DNA from: Clostridium sp. 12(A)
GTDB taxonomy: Bacteria > Bacillota > Clostridia > Lachnospirales > Lachnospiraceae
Length of the DNA stretch: 64,000 nucleotides
Reading direction: 5' to 3'
Assembly: GCA_000526575.1 (NCBI GenBank)
Contig: JAGI01000002.1
Location: 1,178,001 to 1,242,000, forward strand
The notes beneath the pieces are model-generated. The model was not told the DNA's origin, ran no database searches, and was given only the letters and a program-made list of their open reading frames with translations. This document shows, in pieces, positions 26,588 to 35,512 of the stretch (position 1 is its first letter; the number at the start of each line of letters is the position of its first letter). The position numbers and the translations under genes were made by a program.

Positions 26588-27709
26588 TTATTTTAATTTA
26601 TCTAAGATATCCTGAGCATTTCCTTTGGTAACCTTGATATAGTCAACCATGTTTACGTTTTCAACTGCTTCTCCTTTTAAGAACTTAACTGCCATATCAC
26701 TTGCTGTCTTAGCCTGTGAGAAGTGATCGTTGAATACGGTACCGGTCTGCTTGCCGTCGATTACGTTCTGAACTGCTTCTGTTAACGCATCAACACCAAC
26801 TAAATAGATATCTTTATCTACTGTGCGGCCTGCTGCCTCGATTGCCTGTAAAGCACCAAGTGCCATAGCATCGTTGTTGCAGAAGATAACTTCGATCTGA
26901 TCGCCGTACTGTGTTAAGGCATCCTGAGCAATCTGCTGTGCTTTTGCCTGATCCCAGTCACCACGCTGCTTTAAGAGTTCTTTTACTTTCATACCAGACT
27001 CTGTAAGAGCTTTCACAGAAAACTCGGTTCTATACTGTGCATCAACGTTCTCTGGGTCACCCTGAATCATAATATAGTTAATAACGCCATCGCCATTGAT
27101 ATCACCTTTGTTGGAGGTTTCAAGAATTTCTTCTCCCTGATAGGTACCAGACTGTCTTGCGTCACATCCTACGTAGGTTGCATTGATTTTCTCATCTTTC
27201 CATCTCTGCTCTTCTTCTGTATCAGGCTCACGGTTAATGAATACAACCGGAATTCCTGCTTCTTTACACATGTTGGTAATTTCCGGAGCGGAGGAAGCCT
27301 GAACAAGGTTTAAGATCAGTACATCATACTTCTGTGTGATGAAGTTCTGAATCTGATTGGTCTGCTCTGCCTGATCACCCTTGCCATCCTGAATAACTAC
27401 ATTCTCCTTTTTAAAGCCAAGGTCCTCTGTCAGATAACGCTGAAGCTCTGTTCTGTAAAGAGTCATAAAGTTGTCGTCAAACTTGTAGATAGAAATACCC
27501 ACTTTCTTATCTGCTAAGTCACCGCCTACTGCGTCCTTTACTGCCTTTGCAGTGGTTTCAGCCGCGCTTCCATCCTCTTTTTTGGTCTCAGCTGCAGTGG
27601 TAGCCTCTGATGCTGCCGTAGTTCCTTTGCCTCCTGAACCGCATCCTGCCATGGATAATACCATTGCTGATGCAAGGCCAACTGCTAATACTTTTTTAAG
27701 TAATCTCAT
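26588..27709 (-). CDS. mglB: galactose/glucose-binding lipoprotein MglB
   Basis: 373 residues from the ATG at 27709, preceded by GGGAGG. The lipoprotein signal ends in SMAGC, followed by a Gly/Thr/Glu-rich linker. The sugar-binding core includes KVGISIYKFDDNFMTLYRTEL, NREPDTEEEQRWKDEK, the calcium-loop-like DINGDGVINY and IEVIFCNNDAMALGALQAIE, with VGVDALTEAV near the C-terminus. These match E. coli MglB landmarks, so galactose, glucose or a galactoside is the likely ligand. It is first gene of mglBAC, behind a promoter overlapped by a long palindrome. Confidence 0.94.
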   Translation of the reverse strand: MRLLKKVLAVGLASAMVLSMAGCGSGGKGTTAASEATTAAETKKEDGSAAETTAKAVKDAVGGDLADKKVGISIYKFDDNFMTLYRTELQRYLTEDLGFKKENVVIQDGKGDQAEQTNQIQNFITQKYDVLILNLVQASSAPEITNMCKEAGIPVVFINREPDTEEEQRWKDEKINATYVGCDARQSGTYQGEEILETSNKGDINGDGVINYIMIQGDPENVDAQYRTEFSVKALTESGMKVKELLKQRGDWDQAKAQQIAQDALTQYGDQIEVIFCNNDAMALGALQAIEAAGRTVDKDIYLVGVDALTEAVQNVIDGKQTGTVFNDHFSQAKTASDMAVKFLKGEAVENVNMVDYIKVTKGNAQDILDKLK

Positions 27710-27734
27710 GAAAAATCCTCCCTTTACATTATAA

Positions 27735-27806
27735 AATGAGCGTATCGATGTAAGCATTTTGCTTTATCAACACGCTCATTATATAGTTTTTTTGTGCACT
27801 TTTCCA
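27735..27806 (-). promoter_or_regulatory. mglB promoter with overlapping palindromic operator
   Basis: On minus: TGGAAA (27806-27801), 17 bases, TATAAT (27783-27778). An imperfect palindrome at 27735-27780 (arms AATGAGCGT/ACGCTCATT with GATaaAGC/GCttACATC inside) starts at the -10 and covers the transcription start, as expected for a repressor site or a leader hairpin. Confidence 0.65.
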
Positions 27807-27848
27807 TAAGATATTATTGGGTCATATATCGAATTTTTTAGATTATCT

Positions 27849-27872
27849 ATATTTTTATAGAATATTTTTATA
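27849..27872. repeat. tandem 11-base AT-rich repeats upstream of mglB
   Basis: ATATTTTTATA occurs twice, 13 bases apart, 43-66 bases upstream of the mglB -35. It could be an UP-like element or a regulator site. Low complexity makes chance possible. Confidence 0.4.
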
Positions 27873-27903
27873 TTTTTGTAACTCACGGACAAAGCACAGT
27901 TCT

Positions 27904-28926
27904 TTATTGCTGGTAAACCGCCCTCTGACTGCAGTCATAATATTTGCCATCACGAAGAGCTACCTTATCCTGTACATTATCTCCTAAGGATTCTGCTGCT
28001 GCAATTTCAAATATGACCTTTGCATATTCCTCGCCATCACACTGAACGGTTCCGAATATTTTACCGGTACGAAGCCCTTCTATGCCCTGGGGAGTGCCGT
28101 CAATCCCTACGATCTTAATTGGTTTTTTAATGTTATTTCTCTCCAGGGCATCTGATGCTCCAAGAGCCATATCATCATTGTTACAAATCACTACCTCAAT
28201 CTGGTCCGGATATTCGGAGAGCCACTGTTCCATCCAGGCGGAGGCCTGACTTCTGTCCCAATTGGCTATGGCACCAGTGATTTTCTCTAAGGGCACTCCC
28301 CCATTTTTCAGAGTCTGTATGGACCATTCTGTACGAATCAGCGCATCCTGATGACTGCTCTCTCCTTCTAAAAGAACGTAGCTTACTTTCCCGTCTCCAT
28401 TTAAATCAAGAGAAGCCGGATCTTTTTTATATGCCTCCACCAGTATATTTCCCTGCAAAACAGCAGTTTCCTTTGCATTCACTCCCACATAGTAAAGCTT
28501 CTCCCACCTCCTCATATCCTCTTCTACCGGCTCTCTGTTAAAAAATACCACAGGCAGCTTGGCGTCCATTGTCTTATTTATAATGTTGGACGCCATGGAG
28601 CGGTCTACCACATTAACGCAGATGGCATTATATCCAAGGGAAATAAAGCGGTCTACCTGGCTGTTTTGCGTATTTTGGTTTCCCTTGGCATCTACGACTT
28701 CCATAACTACCTTAACTCCGGTCCTTTTTTCGTATTCCTTTGCCTGGCCCTCTAAATTGGAACGCAGCATATTGATAAATGAGTCATCCCCCCGGTAAAG
28801 TGCTACGCCTATGCGAATGGCTTTTTTATCGTCTGTTTCTCCCGCTTTAAAATTCTTATAAGAAACCCCTGCCAGAATCAAAAGTATTACAAGTGCTGCT
28901 GCTATGATCCCATGAATTTTTCTCAT
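27904..28926 (-). CDS. membrane-anchored MglB-like sugar-binding protein
   Basis: 340 residues. The N-terminus MRKIHGIIAAALVILLILAG is a hydrophobic anchor without a lipobox Cys, so the protein is probably tethered outside the cell by an uncleaved helix. The rest is an MglB-type domain: IRIGVALYRGDDSFINML, VVFFNREPVEEDMRRWEK, calcium-loop-like DLNGDGKVSYVLLEGE and EVVICNNDDMALGASDALE. It is the last gene of the response regulator-kinase-binding protein unit and lies upstream of mglB. I infer a sensory role, presenting sugar to the kinase, rather than transport. Confidence 0.88.
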   Translation of the reverse strand: MRKIHGIIAAALVILLILAGVSYKNFKAGETDDKKAIRIGVALYRGDDSFINMLRSNLEGQAKEYEKRTGVKVVMEVVDAKGNQNTQNSQVDRFISLGYNAICVNVVDRSMASNIINKTMDAKLPVVFFNREPVEEDMRRWEKLYYVGVNAKETAVLQGNILVEAYKKDPASLDLNGDGKVSYVLLEGESSHQDALIRTEWSIQTLKNGGVPLEKITGAIANWDRSQASAWMEQWLSEYPDQIEVVICNNDDMALGASDALERNNIKKPIKIVGIDGTPQGIEGLRTGKIFGTVQCDGEEYAKVIFEIAAAESLGDNVQDKVALRDGKYYDCSQRAVYQQ

Positions 28927-28940
28927 ATTCCTTCCCCCAT

Positions 28941-29912
28941 TTAATCAATCGGATATAAGATTTTTTCCAACTTGCTTTCTCGCAGATTGGATTTGTTAAT
29001 ATAATAGGATTCCAAAATAATCTGGTCTCTTTCCTGTCTTTTGTGCAGCGCATCCACTGCCTTCTCAATGCTGGTATAGCCTGCATCAAACTGATTGTTT
29101 GCCATAAGCCCTTTTATGACTCCATTATCCAGCTGCTTTAATAGCTTTGTGGTACTGCCTGCTCCATAAAGTCCTGCAATATAATTGCCATAAACCGGAC
29201 TTCCGGCGATGATGGTTGCTGCTTCATCAAGGCTCTCCACGTCAATGGCCGCAATAATAGCCGCTTTGCTGTCTGGATATACGGTTCCTTCTATGACCTT
29301 TCGAAAGGTTTCGATCTCCTTCTTTTCATACAGACCAACAGAAAATCCAGAGGCCTTAAGAACGGCAGTCAGTCCGTCGTACACCTCTCTGTTGTATCCA
29401 TAATCCAGTCCTTGCGTAAAAATCCACACCGGGAGAGACGTAGAATGTTCTGATGCAATGGCTTGTCCCAGCTTTTTTCCCTCATCTTCATAATTAAGAG
29501 AAACGCTGCTGCGGACAAGTTCATTGGGGAACAGATTTCCAAGTACAACAACCGGGCTGTTAAGAACCATGTTATCCAGGGCCTTAGCACACGCTTCTGG
29601 TTTGGCTGGTGCCAAGATGACTGCCGCCGCACCGTCATCCATCTCTCTTTTTAACAGCTCCATCTGCTGAATGTCATCTCCTTTTTCAAAAAGTGTGATA
29701 AAGCTGACATCCACATTATATTCTTCTGCCGCCTTATCCACGCCCTTTCTGAAATTCGCATAATATTCGTCGCTGGTGTCACTGATAATTATGGAAACTG
29801 GATAAATATCTGTTTTCTTTTCTTTAATGATCAGATCCGTGGAGGACAAAAGAAACAGGAGAACCAGCAGCAATGCCATGAAACTCCATAGTAATTTTTC
29901 CTGTTTTGTCAT
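28941..29912 (-). CDS. membrane-anchored periplasmic-binding-protein-like sugar sensor
   Basis: 323 residues. A single hydrophobic anchor (about 8-27, FMALLLVLLFLLSS) precedes a Peripl_BP_4 domain starting at YPVSIIISDTSDEYYANFRKG. Further landmarks are AAAVILAPAKPEACAKAL and GNYIAGLYGAGSTTKLLKQL. There is no lipobox. The start overlaps the kinase stop by four bases, so it is translationally coupled to it. A binding protein anchored next to a YesM-type kinase matches the known XylFII-LytS-type arrangement in clostridia, where the binding protein signals sugar to the kinase. Ligand unknown. Confidence 0.85.
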   Translation of the reverse strand: MTKQEKLLWSFMALLLVLLFLLSSTDLIIKEKKTDIYPVSIIISDTSDEYYANFRKGVDKAAEEYNVDVSFITLFEKGDDIQQMELLKREMDDGAAAVILAPAKPEACAKALDNMVLNSPVVVLGNLFPNELVRSSVSLNYEDEGKKLGQAIASEHSTSLPVWIFTQGLDYGYNREVYDGLTAVLKASGFSVGLYEKKEIETFRKVIEGTVYPDSKAAIIAAIDVESLDEAATIIAGSPVYGNYIAGLYGAGSTTKLLKQLDNGVIKGLMANNQFDAGYTSIEKAVDALHKRQERDQIILESYYINKSNLRESKLEKILYPID

Positions 29913-31681
29913 ACTCTTTTTTCCTTTTCTGAAACAGAACCATAAGAAACGGCAGGCAGGTGAATGGTAATGGTGGTTCCTTCGTCTGGCTCAGAGCTGA
30001 TAATAAGGCCATACGCTTCCCCAAAATAAAGCTTAATCCGTTCATTCACATTCTTTACGCCGATTCCTGAGCCCTTTTTAGAGGTACTGTGAGACTGTCC
30101 GGTAAATAAGCTTTCGACTTGCTCCTCTGTCATTCCCAGTCCATTGTCCTTTACGATAAAATAAAGCTCTTCTCCCCGGCAAAAAACCTCTAAATAGATC
30201 TCTCCCTCTCCATCCATAAACTCCATGCCATGATAAATGGCATTTTCCACAAGAGGCTGCAGCATGAGTTTTAAGCTGGTCATCTCCAGACATTCTTCCT
30301 CTACATGGATTTCATAGGAGAATTTATTTTTAAACCGCATGTGCTGAATCATCAAATAATTCCTTACGTGCTCAAGCTCGTCCCGGACGGTAATAATGCT
30401 TTTTCCTTTGCTTAAGCTGATACGGAAGAATCTGGCCAGGGCGGTTACCGCTTTCACCGCTTCATTTTTTTGTTCATTTTCGATCATCCATACTATGATG
30501 TCAAGGGTATTGTATAAGAAATGAGGATTGATCTGAGATTGGAGAGTGTCAAATTCCTGTTTACGTTTGGCTTCATGCTCGGAAACAATGTCATCCATAA
30601 GGACGCGGATCTGCTTTGCCATGTTTTTAATGGAATTTCCTAAATGCTGGATTTCATAAGAACCTCCAATTAAAACAGGGGTGTCTAAATTTCCTTCTTC
30701 CAGCATTCCTACGGATTTTTCAAGCTCTTTGATCGGATTCGTGATACGTGATGAGATGTAAGAGTTTATTACGGCAAGTACCGATAAAATTAAGGTGATT
30801 AAAAAGACAATGAAAAGTCTTGTTTTAATGGAATTTAAGGATACCACATTTTTGGGAGTCACTCCGATGACCTTCCAGCCTGTATAGCCAATTGATTTGA
30901 CCGTTATGATTCTCTCTTTCCCCTCCAGCTCCTCTCTGTGGTTTCCATCCTTATAGGTAGCAGCCGCCAGATTGCTTTCTTTCAAACGGCCGGAGTCAAT
31001 AAGCTGCATGTTGGGGTGATAAAGAATCTGACCGTCGCTGCTTATGAGATAGACGTAGCCGTCCTTTCCAGTGGTTACCCCGTCAAAAAGATGCTCCAGA
31101 CTGGAGTAGCTTAAGTCCACAAGCAGTACCCCCTGGGTGGTGGAGGTTCCTTCCGTAAGCTCCACGGCTCTTGAAAGGGAAATCACCCATCGGTACAGAT
31201 TTTCATTGCTGTCAAAAATGTACTGGACATGGGGATAGGAGAAATGCTGGTTCTCAGTTTTATCCAGCGCATTGATGAACCAGTGCTCTTCTGTGACCTT
31301 CAGGCCATTTTTAAGCCTTGCCGCAGGAACCGCCTCCACCATGGAACCTGTCTGGGTAAAAAGGGCAATATTATCCACATTGTCCTTGTTATTGTCATAT
31401 AACAGGGTGATTTCATTATTGATGGATTCGGAAGAAATGTCTGCATTTTTAACGGCACCATAATAAAGGGAATCTGACAGCTTCATGACCGTTCGCAGAT
31501 AAGATTCCACAGACCTTGCCACCTGATTGATCAGGCTCTGATTCTCAGCCATTACCTTTTCCGTTACCTGGCCGGTGAGACGCTGGTATAGGGAAAAGGT
31601 GATTAAAAGGCTGGCAGCCAGTGCTGTCACGGTAAAATATACAAATATGGTATAGCGAATGCTGTTATTCTTTTTTTCCAT
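29909..31681 (-). CDS. YesM/LytS-type sensor histidine kinase
   Basis: 590 residues. Membrane helix at about 10-32, extracellular dCACHE-like domain (about 35-285), second helix (about 290-310), HAMP (about 312-365), His_kinase domain with phospho-acceptor His in QSQINPHFLYNTLD (about 390), and HATPase_c with VENAIYHG and NGLGMT, GSGIGVKNVNER. It should phosphorylate the response regulator encoded just upstream; the two genes overlap by one base (TAATG). Two membrane-anchored sugar-binding proteins follow, suggesting a sugar-sensing complex controlling the mgl genes. Confidence 0.94.
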   Translation of the reverse strand: MEKKNNSIRYTIFVYFTVTALAASLLITFSLYQRLTGQVTEKVMAENQSLINQVARSVESYLRTVMKLSDSLYYGAVKNADISSESINNEITLLYDNNKDNVDNIALFTQTGSMVEAVPAARLKNGLKVTEEHWFINALDKTENQHFSYPHVQYIFDSNENLYRWVISLSRAVELTEGTSTTQGVLLVDLSYSSLEHLFDGVTTGKDGYVYLISSDGQILYHPNMQLIDSGRLKESNLAAATYKDGNHREELEGKERIITVKSIGYTGWKVIGVTPKNVVSLNSIKTRLFIVFLITLILSVLAVINSYISSRITNPIKELEKSVGMLEEGNLDTPVLIGGSYEIQHLGNSIKNMAKQIRVLMDDIVSEHEAKRKQEFDTLQSQINPHFLYNTLDIIVWMIENEQKNEAVKAVTALARFFRISLSKGKSIITVRDELEHVRNYLMIQHMRFKNKFSYEIHVEEECLEMTSLKLMLQPLVENAIYHGMEFMDGEGEIYLEVFCRGEELYFIVKDNGLGMTEEQVESLFTGQSHSTSKKGSGIGVKNVNERIKLYFGEAYGLIISSEPDEGTTITIHLPAVSYGSVSEKEKRV

Positions 31682-33297
31682 TACCTGGCTCCGCGATATC
31701 TGGTGGGTGATACACCGAATTTTTTCTTAAACACATAGCTGAAATAATTCTGTTCCTGGTATCCTACCTTAGAAGCAATGATGTAGGTCTTATCATCGGT
31801 TTTGTTTAAAAGCTCCACCGCCTTATTAAGCCTTACCTCCGTAAGGTAAGCGATATAAGCCTGTCCGGTCTCCTTTTTAAATACAGTGGAAAAGTACGCC
31901 GGACTCATATGAAGATGGCGGCAGATCATCTCAACCGACAAATCCGGATTCTGGTAGTTATCCAGGATATACTGTTTTGCCTCCTGAATGACCTGTCTGG
32001 TGGTCATATCACGTTCCTGATTGATGAGATGATTTAATTTGCCTGCAATCCTTAGAAGCCACTGACCAAATTCCTCTATCTTTTTCAGCTTGTCAAACAG
32101 GACCATGGACTCCAGCTCCTCCCCCATAATATCCTCAAGAGCCAGATCATACTGCTGCATCATCTGAATGATGCTGTTAAAGATGCCAATCATGTAGATC
32201 TGCTGCTGACGAAAATGGACCTTGGCAGTTTTCATCTTCTCCATAATATTCTTTACAGAAGATTCAATCTTTTCTTCCGGTCCAAATTTAATAGCAGAGA
32301 TCAGTTCTCCTTCTGTTAAGCTGTCAAATTCCAGTTTTCCGGAGCCCACAGGCTCCATATCATTGATATATATGGTACTGCCGTTCCCTGCAATGGCCTT
32401 GTAGCCAAGGGCATCTACCGCAGACTGGTATGCCTTTGGAATTCCCGAGATATCTTCACAGCTATGGCCAATGCCAATGGTAACAGGAACCTTTAAGATA
32501 CGCTTCGTTTCTTTGCAGATATCCCCAAGAACATCGGTAAGCCCTGTGATGGAATTGTCCTCATCAAGGGCGGTAATGACCACCATGTCTGCTTCTGAGG
32601 CAGACTGAAACAGGGCGAACCGGCAGTATCCCTCCAGCTTCTCTCTTACAATCTGCATGACAGATATGGGAATCAGCTCTTCCTCGCTATGAAGTGATAG
32701 GGACTCCACAACATCTCCTTCTTCTACATCAATGGCTGCCAGCATCCATTTTCTCGCTCCCAGAATGGGGATATCATATTCCCTTAGCTTCTGTTCCGCC
32801 AAGTCTTTTTTTAGATTTTTATGGACCAGCTCATTAAAAAACTGCTCCCGAATAATAGGAAGGCTTTTCCGGTATTTCTCCCTTAAACGGCTTAGATTTC
32901 GTTTTTCTTCAATCTCAAGATCCAGATTTTCTTTAATCCGTTTTAAAATGGAGGTCAGCTCCTCCACATTGACCGGTTTTAAAATATACTCGGATACATT
33001 CAGCTTGATGGCCCTTTGGGCATATTCAAAATCATCATACCCGGAAAAAATTACCACCCTCATGGAAGGGTAACGCTGTCTGACCTTTTCTGCCAGTTGA
33101 AGCCCATCCATGTAAGGCATACGGATGTCAGTCAAAACTACATCCGGCTCCAGCATCTCTATTTTTTCCATGGCATCTTCCCCATTTTCCGCATCCCCAA
33201 CCACGTGGAATCCAGCGGCCTGCCATTCAATTTTCTTTATAATGCTTTTGCGTACCTCTTCTTCATCGTCCACTAAAATAATGCTGTATAAATCCAT
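31681..33297 (-). CDS. YesN-type response regulator with AraC DNA-binding domain
   Basis: 538 residues. Receiver domain at about 1-125 with acidic pocket DDEEE near the start, phospho-acceptor Asp in DVVLTDIRMPYMDG (about 55) and the Lys in YILKPVN. A long central linker region (about 130-425) of YesN type follows, then an AraC double helix-turn-helix at about 430-535 (MICRHLHMSPAYFSTVFKKE, then IASKVGYQEQNYFSYVFKKKFG). It is first gene of the sensor unit, and the cbiC stop lies only 31 bases upstream with no visible terminator. Likely targets are the adjacent mgl genes. Confidence 0.94.
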   Translation of the reverse strand: MDLYSIILVDDEEEVRKSIIKKIEWQAAGFHVVGDAENGEDAMEKIEMLEPDVVLTDIRMPYMDGLQLAEKVRQRYPSMRVVIFSGYDDFEYAQRAIKLNVSEYILKPVNVEELTSILKRIKENLDLEIEEKRNLSRLREKYRKSLPIIREQFFNELVHKNLKKDLAEQKLREYDIPILGARKWMLAAIDVEEGDVVESLSLHSEEELIPISVMQIVREKLEGYCRFALFQSASEADMVVITALDEDNSITGLTDVLGDICKETKRILKVPVTIGIGHSCEDISGIPKAYQSAVDALGYKAIAGNGSTIYINDMEPVGSGKLEFDSLTEGELISAIKFGPEEKIESSVKNIMEKMKTAKVHFRQQQIYMIGIFNSIIQMMQQYDLALEDIMGEELESMVLFDKLKKIEEFGQWLLRIAGKLNHLINQERDMTTRQVIQEAKQYILDNYQNPDLSVEMICRHLHMSPAYFSTVFKKETGQAYIAYLTEVRLNKAVELLNKTDDKTYIIASKVGYQEQNYFSYVFKKKFGVSPTRYRGAR

Positions 33298-33328
33298 ACT
33301 GTCCTACCCCTCATAAGAAACAAACTGA

Positions 33329-33964
33329 TTATTTTACCTGATATAACAAGGCGTTCACGATGGCTGCTGCCACATTGCTTCCACCCTTTCTTCCTCTGGC
33401 CACAATATAGGGGATTCCCTCAAGAGAGAGGATCATCTCTTTTGACTGCACTACATTGACGAATCCTACAGGAACTCCTATGATCAGTCTTGGACGGATC
33501 TTACCTTCTTTTATCAGTTCATGAAGCCGTACCAGGGCTGTTGGTGCATTTCCAATGGCGAAAATACATTCCCCAGGAAGCTTGGAGGCCTTGTCCATGC
33601 TTGCGCAGGCTCTGGTGGTATTGTGCTCCTTTGCATATTCTGCCACATCCTCATCTGCCATAAAACAGTCTACGGTGCAGTTAAGTTTTTTTAAAGCGGC
33701 CTTATTAATTCCAGCTTTCCCCATATTGGTATCCGTAATAATAGAAACGCCTTCTTTTATCGCTTTTAACGCAAGTTCCACGGCATGAGGGGAAAAAATC
33801 AGATTATCCGCATACTCAAAATCGGCTGAGGTGTGGATCACTCGTTTGATTACCAGCTCATTTTCAGGATCCAGCTTTTTCTCGCCCAGCTCTTTAGTAA
33901 TAATCTCAAAGCTTCTCTTTTCAATTTCTTCCGGCAGCACTCGCTCTAATTCGTATTGTTTCAT
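33329..33964 (-). CDS. cbiC: precorrin-8X/cobalt-precorrin-8 methylmutase CbiC
   Basis: 211 residues from the ATG at 33964, five bases after GGAGG; an ATG seven codons earlier overlaps the cobQ stop but has no ribosome site. The family moves the C11 methyl to C12, giving cobyrinate. The catalytic His is in RVIHTSADFEYAD; further family stretches are ITDTNMGKAGIN, GNAPTALVRLHEL and VPVGFVNVVQSKE. It is the last gene of the cobS-to-cbiC unit, separated from the rest of the corrin-ring genes. Confidence 0.95.
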   Translation of the reverse strand: MKQYELERVLPEEIEKRSFEIITKELGEKKLDPENELVIKRVIHTSADFEYADNLIFSPHAVELALKAIKEGVSIITDTNMGKAGINKAALKKLNCTVDCFMADEDVAEYAKEHNTTRACASMDKASKLPGECIFAIGNAPTALVRLHELIKEGKIRPRLIIGVPVGFVNVVQSKEMILSLEGIPYIVARGRKGGSNVAAAIVNALLYQVK

Positions 33965-33981
33965 TGATTCCTCCGTTGTTG

Positions 33982-35508
33982 TCATTTGTTCTTGGTTAAC
34001 CCCATGATACGGTAGATTGCTTCCATATCAAGGCTTTCTCTCAGCATATCTGCCAGACGTTCATATTGCTCTTCCTTATAATCCTGATAGGAGATCCCCT
34101 GAACATTACCAGAGATTCCTTTCATCTTCATAAGCCCTTCAACCACAGCTTCTCCGATGCCTTCTTTATCAAAGATGCCATGGATATAGGTTCCGTATAC
34201 ATTCCCCCGCTGACATCCGTCCATCTTTGCCAAATGGGAGCCGGACTGGCTTTCCATTACATAGGATAGAGGCGGCACTGCACGCACCGTTTCTCCCATA
34301 TGTATCTCATAACCTTCTAAACTTCTGCCGGACAGCCCTGCCAGTATACCATCTACACTTGCAAAGGCTCCCGTCACTCTGGTTCTGGTTTTTTCTTTTT
34401 CAAATACGGTCCTTACCGGTAAAAGTCCCATTCCCCTTATCTGCTGGGAAGCAGATGCTGTCTCCACTCCATGAGGGTCTGAAAGGCTTTCCCCAAGCAT
34501 CTGGAACCCACCACAGATTCCAAACACCGGAATGCCCTCTGCTTCCAGCTTAAGGATAGCGGCTTCCAACCCATTTTGCCGCATCCAGAGAAGATCTTCC
34601 ATGGTATTTTTACTTCCCGGCAGGATTACCATGTCAGGACTTCCAAGGTCCTTTTCCCGTTCCACATACCGAAGCTGTACCTCAGGCATAATGGAAAATA
34701 CCTGAAAATCTGTAAAATTGGATATTCTGGGAAACCGGATTACTGCGATTTCGGCTTTTGTGTGCTCCGTCCGCTCGGTTCCTTCCAAATGGGTCCCAAG
34801 GCTGTCCTCATCTTCGATATCCACCTTCATATAAGGCACCACACCTGCCACCGGTATATGAAGCTTATCTTCAATCATCTCAAGTCCTGGATCCAGAATG
34901 GTTTTATCGCCGCGGAACTTGTTGACCACCAGCCCGGCGATTCGCGCCCTTTCTTCTGGTTCTAGGAGCATAACAGTTCCATAAAGCTGGGCAAATACGC
35001 CTCCCCGGTCAATGTCTCCTACTAAAAGGACAGGGGAATCCACCATCTTAGCCATTCCCATATTTACGATATCATCCTGCTTTAAATTAATCTCAGCCGG
35101 GCTTCCTGCACCTTCTATCACAATGATATCATACTCATCGGAAAGCTTTTTAAAGGCTTTTCGAACCTGGGGAACCAGTTCTTTCTTGTATGCAAAATAC
35201 TCTTTTGCCGGCATATTCCCTATGGAGATTCCATTTACAATCACCTGGGAGCCTACGTCATTGGTGGGTTTTAGAAGGATGGGATTCATGGATGCATCCG
35301 GCTTTACTCCCGCTGCCTCTGCCTGAACCACCTGGGCACGCCCCATTTCCAGGCCATCTTCCGTGATATAGGAATTAAGAGCCATGTTCTGGGATTTAAA
35401 GGGCGCGACCCGGAAGCCATCCTGTTTAAAGATACGGCATAAACCTGCAACAATCAGGCTTTTTCCTGCATTTGACATGGTTCCCTGTATCATAATCGTT
35501 TTTGCCAT
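33982..35508 (-). CDS. cobQ: adenosylcobyric acid synthase CobQ (CbiP)
   Basis: 508 residues. It amidates four side chains (b, d, e, g) of adenosylcobyrinate diamide using glutamine and ATP. The N-terminal synthetase domain starts [19 protein letters not shown], with SQNMALNS and [11 protein letters not shown]. The C-terminal glutaminase has the nucleophile Cys in [12 protein letters not shown] (about 332) and the His in [10 protein letters not shown]. It lies between cobD and cbiC with short spacings, in the same unit. Confidence 0.96.
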   Translation of the reverse strand: MAKTIMIQGTMSNAGKSLIVAGLCRIFKQDGFRVAPFKSQNMALNSYITEDGLEMGRAQVVQAEAAGVKPDASMNPILLKPTNDVGSQVIVNGISIGNMPAKEYFAYKKELVPQVRKAFKKLSDEYDIIVIEGAGSPAEINLKQDDIVNMGMAKMVDSPVLLVGDIDRGGVFAQLYGTVMLLEPEERARIAGLVVNKFRGDKTILDPGLEMIEDKLHIPVAGVVPYMKVDIEDEDSLGTHLEGTERTEHTKAEIAVIRFPRISNFTDFQVFSIMPEVQLRYVEREKDLGSPDMVILPGSKNTMEDLLWMRQNGLEAAILKLEAEGIPVFGICGGFQMLGESLSDPHGVETASASQQIRGMGLLPVRTVFEKEKTRTRVTGAFASVDGILAGLSGRSLEGYEIHMGETVRAVPPLSYVMESQSGSHLAKMDGCQRGNVYGTYIHGIFDKEGIGEAVVEGLMKMKGISGNVQGISYQDYKEEQYERLADMLRESLDMEAIYRIMGLTKNK

Positions 35509-35512
35509 CCTC

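Noticed and set aside
27810-27903. A cre (CcpA) site upstream of mglB
   Set aside because: I looked for the catabolite-repression consensus in the mglB and ribose-type promoter regions and found no convincing match.
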